Shown here: positions 1 through 7,196 of the stretch, piece after piece | Layout of the letters: each line of letters starts with the position of its first letter | Numbering within the stretch: position 1 is the stretch's first letter | NCBI GenBank assembly: GCA_045629005.1 | Contig: JAZQQJ010000017.1 | Span: forward strand, 1 to 28,416 | Origin: RGIG3528 sp045629005 | GTDB lineage: Bacteria; Bacillota; Clostridia; Lachnospirales; Lachnospiraceae | Direction: 5' to 3' | Length of the DNA stretch: 28,416 nucleotides | Notes under the pieces: generated by a model | What the model was told of the DNA's origin: nothing | What the model saw: only the letters and a program-made list of their open reading frames with translations | Database searches by the model: none | Position numbers and translations under genes: made by a program

Positions 1-38
1 AGTATTAGTAAATAAGGTCTTGCAAATTCGATTCTCAA
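1..38 (-). CDS. N-terminus of a second BatA-like membrane protein (partial)
   Basis: On the minus strand a TTG codon at 38-36 is preceded, six bases away, by a GAGGG Shine-Dalgarno sequence (45-49). The reading frame stays open to the window edge and encodes M-R-I-E-F-A-R-P-Y-L-L-I-L. A short charged start followed by a hydrophobic run is typical of the first membrane segment of BatA/VWA proteins, and this frame starts only 15 bases after the upstream VWA gene stops. Only 12 complete codons are visible, so the family assignment is inference from context and from the look of the N-terminus. It would extend the MoxR/DUF58/BatA operon by at least one gene. Confidence 0.5.
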   Translation of the reverse strand, partial: MRIEFARPYLLI

Positions 39-53
39 AGTGTTCCCTCTAGG

Positions 54-1895
54 TTATTTTTTGATGTATATAATCCATTCTGCGATAAGAAGCAAAAGGA
101 TGAGACCTATGATAAAAGGTCTGAAGCTGTAAACACCTTCCTCTGTAGCGTCCACAACTGCCGCGCCTGTATATCCGATATCGGTGCCGGGGGCTCTGTT
201 TACTTTGCTTTCAGAGGTTGCAAAATTAACAACAAAGCTTTCTTCGGTATCCTTTCCCTTATCAAGGGTGTATACTCCGGGCTCATCCGTATCGTTGTAA
301 TAAATAAGCCCCGAAGAGAAGTTTTTGCTAAGCTTCTCAGGTGCCGAAACGGTGAAGCCGTTTTCACTGAGTGATGTGATTTTAATGCTGTCCCCACAAT
401 AAACAGATTTGGCGGAAAGGGCAGATGTGTCTATCATATCTGATACGATATTGTACATGAATACAGGGAATTCCGGCGAGAGGACAAAGTCGGAAGAGTG
501 AAGATCAAAGCCAAGTACGCATATTTTCCTTCCGTCCACTTCACCGATAAAGCCTGCAGAGAAGGTCTTTCCTTTTTCGTTTTTTACAGTTACTAGGTTT
601 TTAGCCCATATCGGGCATTCCAATGCATATGCTGAATAAAAGGCGTATGAATCGGTGCCGATGTCTTTCACATATCCCGTGCTTTCGAGCGAAACTTCAG
701 GAACAAAGGAATCACTGTAAATCAGCTTACTGACGGTGGTATAGTACTCATCGTATGGTACATTAATGAACATCAGATTTACATTGTTAGGAAGAAGCTT
801 ATCGAGGTCATTCGGGAGGCAATTGTCAAAAATTATTAAGTCATAATCGTCTTTTACGTATGTGGAAAAATCATCAGGATTTGCACCGTTTACAACGGTT
901 ACGCCGTCTTTAAGTTCAATGGCACGCTGAAGGTAGAGATTTCCTGTCGTCATTAACAAAACGTTTGATCCTGCTTCCTCACGGCTAAGACCATATGCAA
1001 TGTTGTCTGTTGAAAGAGCATCTTCTTTTGCTATTGCTACAGACACAACACTTCCTTCGTAGGAAATGTCAGTAAAATACACAACCTTGCTTTCGCCCGG
1101 TTCAAGAGAAATGCTTTGAACAGAAATCAATTCGCCGTCAGCCCCGCGAAGGTCAAGATCTGTTTCAAATGCCTGGCTTCCGCAATTGGAAATACTTGCA
1201 AGAACCATCATTCTGCCGTTTACGGAACCGCAGCTGACATAGTCCACACAGGCATTTTGAACGTCACCTGCAAAGTCGTAGAGCGTTGCTTCAAGGCCTG
1301 CCATGGCAACCTGTGTGTCTGTAAAGGCAGCAACCTGAAGATTAGGTTCGGAAGCTTTTATGAGACTACATACCTCAACACCTCCGGAAACATCTCCGAC
1401 ATAATTAGTTTGGCGAATGTTGCGGATTAAGGCGGTTACGGCGTTTTTGTCAAGTGAGTTTGAAACGAGAGTTGCGGTCTCCCTATTACACTCTACGAGA
1501 GTAATTTTAGTTCCCGAAGGTAATGTGTCGACAAAATTAATTGCTGCACTTTTTGCGCGGTCCAAACGGGTTTCACGGTCATTAAGCTTCGCACTCATAC
1601 TGCCTGAATTGTCCATGAGTATTGCGACGCTTTCGGAAACGTCAATCTCCTTACGGGCGTATGGCCCCATTAGCGCAAAGACAACCACTACAATTGTGAT
1701 TATCTGCATAATGAGAAGAATATTCTTTTTTAGTTTTTCCCACGGTGTGTCAGAATGCTGATTTCTGTACATTTCCTTCCAGAGAAAAAGGGAGGGAACA
1801 GGCATATCAACGGCCTTCTGTTTCAGAAGGTACATGATTATGACGACAGGAATCAGTATGAGCAACGCGAGAGGCCACAAATGCATGAATTTCAT
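54..1895 (-). CDS. BatA-type VWA membrane protein
   Basis: This 613-aa protein has the layout of the BatA/aerotolerance-regulator N-terminal family followed by a von Willebrand factor A domain. A first membrane helix lies at about residues 6-24 and a second at 58-77. The VWA domain then begins with a complete MIDAS motif, D95-x-S97-x-S99, in the sequence DNSGSM. A long extracytoplasmic region follows, and a last membrane helix spans about 593-611, ending in a lysine-rich tail. VWA proteins beside MoxR ATPases are thought to be metal-dependent adaptors in assembly or maturation of envelope complexes; the target here is unknown. The start codon overlaps the end of the DUF58 gene by four bases, which implies translational coupling. 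The family call is firm, the cellular role is not. Confidence 0.88.
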   Translation of the reverse strand: MKFMHLWPLALLILIPVVIIMYLLKQKAVDMPVPSLFLWKEMYRNQHSDTPWEKLKKNILLIMQIITIVVVVFALMGPYARKEIDVSESVAILMDNSGSMSAKLNDRETRLDRAKSAAINFVDTLPSGTKITLVECNRETATLVSNSLDKNAVTALIRNIRQTNYVGDVSGGVEVCSLIKASEPNLQVAAFTDTQVAMAGLEATLYDFAGDVQNACVDYVSCGSVNGRMMVLASISNCGSQAFETDLDLRGADGELISVQSISLEPGESKVVYFTDISYEGSVVSVAIAKEDALSTDNIAYGLSREEAGSNVLLMTTGNLYLQRAIELKDGVTVVNGANPDDFSTYVKDDYDLIIFDNCLPNDLDKLLPNNVNLMFINVPYDEYYTTVSKLIYSDSFVPEVSLESTGYVKDIGTDSYAFYSAYALECPIWAKNLVTVKNEKGKTFSAGFIGEVDGRKICVLGFDLHSSDFVLSPEFPVFMYNIVSDMIDTSALSAKSVYCGDSIKITSLSENGFTVSAPEKLSKNFSSGLIYYNDTDEPGVYTLDKGKDTEESFVVNFATSESKVNRAPGTDIGYTGAAVVDATEEGVYSFRPFIIGLILLLLIAEWIIYIKK

Positions 1896-2737
1896 GTAAA
1901 GATCCTTGTAAAATCAGAGTCTGTTATGCTTTGAATGTATCTTGCGGAATATTTTTTACAAACTGCCTGAAGTTGTTTAATGTGATTGTCGTATGTTTTT
2001 TTATAATCCTTCAGAATGTTTGATGTGCCGGTAACCTTCATCTCTCCCTTTGTTTCGGAATCAATGAGGTTATTTGTTTCGATGATTTCGGGATTAACCT
2101 CTTCGGGAGACAGAACATGAAGAACGATAATCTCCTGCTTTTTGTAGGTGAGATATTTAAGGGTGTCCTCAAGTGTGTCGGTGTAAAAATCGGAGATGAT
2201 AATGGACATTCCGCGTTCTTTGATGTCGTTACTTTTAATGGAGGCGGTCAGATCGTTTTCACCTTCAAAGGAGACCGAAGATAGTGTGTCGATAAGCTTG
2301 GAAAATCCTTGCTTTCCTGCTGTGCCGGGATGCTTTTCGGCCTTGTTGCCGCGAAGCACATTCAAAATAACTCTGTCGGAATTGTCGAGAATACAGTAGG
2401 AGAGCGCTGCAGCCAGCCTTTTAGCATGGATTGCTTTTGATGGTGTACCGAAATCCATTGATTTACTCGCATCAAGGAAGATACGGAATATGCCTTCTTT
2501 TTCTTCCATGAAGAGCTTCACAAACAGACGGTCAAAGCGGGCGTACGCATTCCAGTCGATTCGTCTTATGTCATCACCGGGAATGTATTCGCGGAAGTCC
2601 GAAAACTCAACGGACGAACCTTTGGCGTTGGACTTCCTGCCTCCGTTTGCACCCGCTGCGAGCTTAAGCTTCAGCTGCATTCTGAACATTTTCAGTTTTT
2701 CATAGAACTCGGGTGTAAAGGTCTCGTCTGTTACCAT
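1892..2737 (-). CDS. DUF58 domain protein (VWA-like)
   Basis: This 281-aa soluble protein carries the DUF58 signature at residues 49-63, R-E-Y-I-P-G-D-D-I-R-R-I-D-W. Downstream is a VWA-like core with D89-x-S91-x-S93 (LDASKSM), so the metal-binding triad appears intact. DUF58 proteins are almost always encoded next to MoxR ATPases, as here, and are presumed to be partners or substrates of the AAA+ chaperone; no biochemical activity is established. The ATG shares a base with the MoxR stop codon (TAATG) and has GAGG upstream, so the two are translationally coupled. The 3' end overlaps the next VWA gene by four bases. Confidence 0.9.
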   Translation of the reverse strand: MVTDETFTPEFYEKLKMFRMQLKLKLAAGANGGRKSNAKGSSVEFSDFREYIPGDDIRRIDWNAYARFDRLFVKLFMEEKEGIFRIFLDASKSMDFGTPSKAIHAKRLAAALSYCILDNSDRVILNVLRGNKAEKHPGTAGKQGFSKLIDTLSSVSFEGENDLTASIKSNDIKERGMSIIISDFYTDTLEDTLKYLTYKKQEIIVLHVLSPEEVNPEIIETNNLIDSETKGEMKVTGTSNILKDYKKTYDNHIKQLQAVCKKYSARYIQSITDSDFTRIFT

Positions 2738-3708
2738 TACTGTACCTCAGTAAGAAGCTGTTTGATAATATCATCTGTTGAAAGCCCGTCTGCCATTGCT
2801 TCGAAATTAGGGATGATACGATGACGAAGCACAGGATAAGCGACAGCCTTAATGTCTTCAAAGGAAACGTTTGCACGTCCGTCGAGAAGCGCACGTGCTT
2901 TGGATGCGTTGAAAATAGCCTGGCCCGCACGGGGAGACGCACCGCAGGAAACGTATTTTTTAACGTAATCGCTTGCACCCGGAACCTCGGGATGTGTGGC
3001 TACAACAAGCTTAAGCGCATATTCCTCAACAGCAGCGGCAAGCTTAATGTCACGAATAATGTCACGAATACGAAGAATATCATCGCCGTTCATTACGGGG
3101 TTCAATTCCACCTTATTATTTGTGACGGTAATGTCCATAATCTGTTTAAGCTCGTCAAGTGTAGGGAAATCAACGAGAATCTTAAACATGAAACGGTCGA
3201 GCTGGGCTTCGGGAAGAGGATATGTGCCTTCATTCTCGATGGGGTTCTGTGTTGCCAGAACCATGTAAGGTGAAGGCATTTCGTATGTCTTTTTTCCGAC
3301 GGTTACGGTCTTTTCCTGCATGGCCTCAAGAAGAGCAGCCTGTGTTTTTGGAGTCGCACGGTTGATTTCGTCGGCAAGTACAAGGTTTGAGAAAATGGGA
3401 CCGGGCTCGAAGGAGAAGACGTTATTGCCGTTTTCCTTTACGATAAGGTTTGTACCTGTAACGTCAGCCGGCATAAGGTCAGGTGTGAACTGTATACGCG
3501 AAAAGTTTATGTCAAAAACCTTTGCAATTGTTTTTACAAGCTGTGTTTTGCCGAGTCCCGGAACACCTTCAAGAAGAACGTTTCCGTTGGTAAGCATTGC
3601 CATGATTACTTCGTTAACGACATTCTGCTGACCGATTATTCCTTTTGCGATTTCTGCTTTGGCTGCGTTAACTTTTTCAACAATTTCTTTTAAATCCTGT
3701 TCGTTCAT
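2737..3708 (-). CDS. MoxR-family AAA+ ATPase
   Basis: The open frame begins at a GTG at 3738 inside the preceding gene. However, an ATG at 3708 has a perfect GGAGG five bases upstream (3714-3718) and gives the usual MoxR N-terminus (M-N-E-Q-D-L-K), so I place the start there (323 aa). Walker A is GVPGLGKT near residues 48-55, Walker B is LADEINRA, and the sensor 1 region is LATQNPIE, followed by the C-terminal AAA lid. MoxR ATPases act as chaperone-like remodelers with VWA partners. Here the DUF58 and BatA genes follow directly, so this is a complete MoxR/VWA module. The gene starts 16 bases after the DUF4175-like stop codon. Confidence 0.92.
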   Translation of the reverse strand: MNEQDLKEIVEKVNAAKAEIAKGIIGQQNVVNEVIMAMLTNGNVLLEGVPGLGKTQLVKTIAKVFDINFSRIQFTPDLMPADVTGTNLIVKENGNNVFSFEPGPIFSNLVLADEINRATPKTQAALLEAMQEKTVTVGKKTYEMPSPYMVLATQNPIENEGTYPLPEAQLDRFMFKILVDFPTLDELKQIMDITVTNNKVELNPVMNGDDILRIRDIIRDIKLAAAVEEYALKLVVATHPEVPGASDYVKKYVSCGASPRAGQAIFNASKARALLDGRANVSFEDIKAVAYPVLRHRIIPNFEAMADGLSTDDIIKQLLTEVQ

Positions 3709-3724
3709 TTGTTCCTCCGGAAGG

Positions 3725-5329
3725 TTAATCTTCGGCACCCTGGCCGTCTGAAATATTTTTAAAATAGTTACGTATAATGTCTTGTAAAGCTTCGGGAACG
3801 TTCTCCCGGGACATACTTTCGTAAGCCTTCGATTCGTAATTGGCGATTGTCTTGCTATATTCCTTGCTTCCGCCTTCTACAGCAAGGAAGCTGTCTGCTT
3901 TCTCCTTAATGGAATTTCCTGAGCCGTTGTTCTGTCCTGTGAGGCTTTCATCGCGATATTGAGGTATGGTGACTGATGCGCCGCCTGAGGCGGGATTGTC
4001 ATTTTCATGGCCTATGAAACTGCCTTGATTCCAACCTGTGCCTGAGCCCTGGCCTTGACCTTGACCCTGACCTTGACCCTGACCTTGACCCTGGCCTTGA
4101 CCTTGACCTTGACCCTGACCTTGACCCTGCCCTTGTCCTTGGTTTTGACCTTGTCCTTGACCTTGTCCTTGACCTTGTCCCTGACCCTGATTCTGGTTTT
4201 GACCTTGGTTTTGGCCTTGGTTCTGGCCTTGGTTCTGACCTTGGTTCTGAGCAATCTGCTGCATATTTTGACTGAGGTTGGAAAGCGTGCTGTTAAACTG
4301 GGAGGACTGTGAAAGGCTTTGGGCCAGCTGTCCGGCAGCGGCAAGGTCAGATGCTGAGATCGTGCCGTTATTTAAGGCTTCCTGTAAAGCGTTTTGAAGG
4401 TTGCCGCTTTCCATCGCTTCCTTAAGTGCGTCAGAAAGCTCCGGGTCATTCATAAGCTCACTCAACTCGCTTGCCAGCTCGTCCAGGTCGGTGGCATCAA
4501 GCTCCTCTGCCAGCTCTTTTATATTATCCATAAGCTCTGACACATCCTCAGAGGCTATATTGTTATCCTTAATGTTGTCCAGGAACTGCTTTATTTCGTC
4601 TTTTGCTTCCTGCTTAAGAGTGTCCTTAAGCTTCTGCTCCAGCTTTTTGTTAAAGCGTTCTTCTGTTTTTTTGACGCTTTCTTTTGTGGTGTCCTTTTTA
4701 AGTTCTTTTTTGGCATCGGACAGAAGTTCTTCGGCAGCATCCTTAAAATCTTCGGGCGGGTCTGATCGCAGAAGTTCTTCCATACGCTTTTGCAGGGCTT
4801 CTTCTGTGCTTTCTTTAAGCTCCTTCACTTCATGTGCCTCTAATGCATTGTCTCTTGCAGGAGTATCAAACAGAAGCGGACCTGCTGAGGTAATTAACAG
4901 ACATCCGAACATAAGCAGAATGCTTTTTGTGATGGTGAAACGGAAGGAGTGCTTAATGTCTATTTTATCTATGAATGAAGCTGCGTCGCGAACAACTATC
5001 TGCGACATATCGTCCGTGTTGTCAATAAATTCCAACGCGGTGGACATGCGCTCTTTAAGACCAAGGGAGTCTGCTGCTGCGGCTGCGTCGTGAAGACGTG
5101 GACGGAAAACGATTCCAAGTATTAAGCCTGTCAGAATGGAGAGCCCCATCGCTGCAAGCCCTATGAGCCATGGCCTGTAAATCGGCACAACAAGAGAAAC
5201 TGTGGATATGACGGAAAATATACCCATTCCCACAGCAAGCCCGGCAATGCAGGAATTTACATAGCTGAAGGCTCTTATACGATGCAATATTCTTTTAAGA
5301 AAGTCTAAAAGCTTATTTCTTTCGTACAC
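3725..5329 (-). CDS. DUF4175-like membrane protein with coiled coil and Gly-Gln tract
   Basis: This 534-aa protein has two N-terminal membrane helices (about 28-50 and 54-75), a cytosolic stretch with the motif S-L-G-L-K-E-R-M-S-T-A-L-E-F, and a third helix at about 134-154. It continues into a highly charged, probably coiled-coil region (about 165-300), then an Asn/Ser/Gln-rich segment, a Gly-Gln/Asn-Gln repeat tract (about 360-432) and a short ordered C-terminus. The first part resembles DUF4175-type proteins found with MoxR/BatA genes. The start is GTG at 5329 with AAAGG upstream, overlapping the permease gene by 17 bases. No catalytic motif is visible. A scaffold or tether role is inference. 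Confidence 0.72.
   Translation of the reverse strand: MYERNKLLDFLKRILHRIRAFSYVNSCIAGLAVGMGIFSVISTVSLVVPIYRPWLIGLAAMGLSILTGLILGIVFRPRLHDAAAAADSLGLKERMSTALEFIDNTDDMSQIVVRDAASFIDKIDIKHSFRFTITKSILLMFGCLLITSAGPLLFDTPARDNALEAHEVKELKESTEEALQKRMEELLRSDPPEDFKDAAEELLSDAKKELKKDTTKESVKKTEERFNKKLEQKLKDTLKQEAKDEIKQFLDNIKDNNIASEDVSELMDNIKELAEELDATDLDELASELSELMNDPELSDALKEAMESGNLQNALQEALNNGTISASDLAAAGQLAQSLSQSSQFNSTLSNLSQNMQQIAQNQGQNQGQNQGQNQGQNQNQGQGQGQGQGQGQGQNQGQGQGQGQGQGQGQGQGQGQGQGQGQGQGQGSGTGWNQGSFIGHENDNPASGGASVTIPQYRDESLTGQNNGSGNSIKEKADSFLAVEGGSKEYSKTIANYESKAYESMSRENVPEALQDIIRNYFKNISDGQGAED
4031..4254 (-). repeat. Gly-Gln coding tandem repeat tract
   Basis: About 220 bases made almost entirely of hexamers encoding Gly-Gln, with some Asn-Gln units at the 5' (coding) end. 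On the plus strand it reads as alternating CCTTGA and CCCTGA/CCTTGG words. Synonymous codons alternate (GGT/GGC, CAA/CAG), but long stretches are near-identical at DNA level, so copy number could change by slippage or recombination. Because the unit is six bases, unit gains or losses would keep the frame. The opposite strand is open by chance through this tract and should not be read as a gene. Confidence 0.9.
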
Positions 5330-6251
5330 GATATTTTACCTTTCTTGAAGGATCAAGGTTCCTTGCGGCACCAAGAAGAAAAAGTACTGAAACTCCGAGC
5401 TGGACTACAATGCTTATCGGAGTCCAGAAGGCAAGAAAGAAGTTGGAGGCATTGTAATTTGTAACATTTTCTCCAATGTAATCCATTCCGCTTACTCCAG
5501 TGTTATCAATATTATAGCCGATTGTTCTTCCTAAGGCATCGAATACTGTTGTCGCCGGGTTCAGGTAAAGAAGGAAGAAGGCCGGATCGTATGAGAGAGC
5601 GTTTGAACCGTAAAGGTTATTTGCACTGTTAATGATATCAACAAAGAGAGCAACAAGTAAAACAATTACTATTGAGCCAAAAATTAACACTCCGAAGACG
5701 AGGAATGAGAGGATTGTTGCGGTGGATGATTTTTGGCATACTGAGGAGAAGTATATTCCAATGGATGCTAAAAACATCGAAATGGCAATAATAGACCCGA
5801 GCACGGCCAGTAACTGAAGAAAACCTATGCTTCCGTATATGAAAACTATGGAAAGCATGGGAAGGGTTGAAAGCAAAACGAATACAACATAAATAAGGCA
5901 GGAGAGGTATTTACCGAGAATAATCTCCAAAGGTCTCATATTTGTTGTAATAAGTACGTCCAGGGTCTGATGTTCGCGCTCACTTGAAATGGCTGTCGAT
6001 GAAGCCGGTGGAATAACAAGGCATACAAGTGCAGATTCACAAAAAACAATTATTATGAAAAACCATGGCAACACATAGGGTGATACGGATGAAAATCCTG
6101 CGAGGCTGGTATTTATTACAATAAGCGTTATAACTGCGGCTATGGAAAGAAGAAGATTTATTACAAATATAAGAACAGACATATTGCTTCTTTTAGCACG
6201 CACAACCATATCTTTATATAACACTGCGTTTTTAAAATTAATTCGCTGCAT
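5313..6251 (-). CDS. ABC-2 type transporter permease
   Basis: This is an integral membrane protein of 312 aa with about six hydrophobic helices. Between helices 2 and 3 it carries the motif S-S-E-R-E-H-Q-T-L-D, which is characteristic of ABC-2 permeases of the Gld/Nod/CcmB-like type. A longer open frame reaches 6347. The ATG at 6251 is preferred because a GGAGGAG ribosome binding site lies just upstream and the protein then starts with the usual short basic cytosolic end. It overlaps the ATPase gene by 14 bases, as expected for a transporter pair. Substrate unknown; export of an envelope component or protein complex is suggested by the neighbours. Confidence 0.88.
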   Translation of the reverse strand: MQRINFKNAVLYKDMVVRAKRSNMSVLIFVINLLLSIAAVITLIVINTSLAGFSSVSPYVLPWFFIIIVFCESALVCLVIPPASSTAISSEREHQTLDVLITTNMRPLEIILGKYLSCLIYVVFVLLSTLPMLSIVFIYGSIGFLQLLAVLGSIIAISMFLASIGIYFSSVCQKSSTATILSFLVFGVLIFGSIVIVLLVALFVDIINSANNLYGSNALSYDPAFFLLYLNPATTVFDALGRTIGYNIDNTGVSGMDYIGENVTNYNASNFFLAFWTPISIVVQLGVSVLFLLGAARNLDPSRKVKYRVRKK

Positions 6252-7179
6252 TTTGTATGTCTCCTCCTTCCATGATATTAATGAATATATTTTCAACGCT
6301 TTCGACTTTCTTGGAAAGGCTGATAACAGGTACTTCGTTTGTAACAAGCTTTTTCAGAAGCAGTACAATTTCGTCGTCAGTTCCTGTAAAGCTTATGTTT
6401 ATTTTATTGGCGACAGCCTCTGCATTTGTAACAGCAGGAGTTTCCTTTATGAGCAGGAGTGCTTTTTCAACCTCGCCCATAACGGTTGCCTCGAGAGAAA
6501 CCGAACCTTTTGAAAGAAGCATAGCGTCCTCGACAGAACCGGTAAACTTCATTTCACCATGGGAAATGATGCCAAGTGTTGAACACATTTCGATGAGCTC
6601 GGGCAGAATGTGTGAGCTTATTATGATTGTTTTTCCCATTTCGGACAGATTTTTCAGTATTTCCTTAAGCTCATAACGCGCTTTTGGGTCGAGACCTGAT
6701 GCGGGCTCGTCCAAAAACAGAATGTCAGGGTTGTGCACCAAAGCTCTTGCGAGGCAAAGACGCTGCTTCATACCACGGGAAAGAGAGTCGACCTGCGTGT
6801 CACGTTTGTCACTGAGATTTACCAGCTCAAGAAGTCCTTCACAAAGGCTAAGACTTTTTGCGCCCCAGATGTTGTATGCACCTGCAAAAAACTGAAGATA
6901 TTCAATGGCTGTAAGGTTGTCATACACACCGAAGAAATCCGGCACGTAACCAACCTTACTACGCATCTCACGACCTGCAGAGAGTGTATTTTTACCATCT
7001 ATAATGACTTCACCGGAGTCGGCATTCATAAGGCCGACACATATTTTCATTGTTGTTGTTTTTCCGGCACCGTTAGCACCTACGAAACCGAAGAGTTCTC
7101 CTGCTCCAACGGAAAGGCTGAGGTTATTGAGTGCTTTGAAGGAGCCGAAGGATTTATTTAAGTTTCTGATTTCAAGCAT
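6238..7179 (-). CDS. ABC transporter ATP-binding protein
   Basis: This 313-aa nucleotide-binding subunit has a full set of motifs: Walker A GANGAGKT (residues 34-41), the signature L-S-R-G-M-K-Q-R-L, and Walker B ILFLDEP followed by the D-loop and the switch histidine in SSHILPE. The C-terminal ~90 residues form the small regulatory domain common in ATPases paired with ABC-2 permeases (GldA/CcmA/NatA-like). It is preceded by AAGGAGGAG, 17 bases after the upstream gene ends, and overlaps the permease that follows. The substrate cannot be read from the sequence. Confidence 0.93.
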   Translation of the reverse strand: MLEIRNLNKSFGSFKALNNLSLSVGAGELFGFVGANGAGKTTTMKICVGLMNADSGEVIIDGKNTLSAGREMRSKVGYVPDFFGVYDNLTAIEYLQFFAGAYNIWGAKSLSLCEGLLELVNLSDKRDTQVDSLSRGMKQRLCLARALVHNPDILFLDEPASGLDPKARYELKEILKNLSEMGKTIIISSHILPELIEMCSTLGIISHGEMKFTGSVEDAMLLSKGSVSLEATVMGEVEKALLLIKETPAVTNAEAVANKINISFTGTDDEIVLLLKKLVTNEVPVISLSKKVESVENIFINIMEGGDIQNAAN

Positions 7180-7196
7180 TGTTCTGCTCCTCCTTA

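Noticed and set aside
2737..3738. GTG start at 3738 for MoxR
   Set aside because: ATG 3708 has GGAGG at ideal distance and gives the typical N-terminus; the GTG lies inside the preceding gene.
4055..4312. Plus-strand open frame of Leu-Thr repeats
   Set aside because: It is the antisense reading of the Gly-Gln tract; lack of stops follows from the repeat composition.
4401..5093. 230-aa plus-strand Ser-rich open frame
   Set aside because: It is the antisense of a Glu/Lys/Leu-rich coding region, which naturally lacks stops, and no domain or ribosome site is seen.
5313..6347. Longer permease start at 6347
   Set aside because: The extra 32 residues lie within the ATPase gene and have no ribosome site, whereas ATG 6251 has GGAGGAG just upstream.
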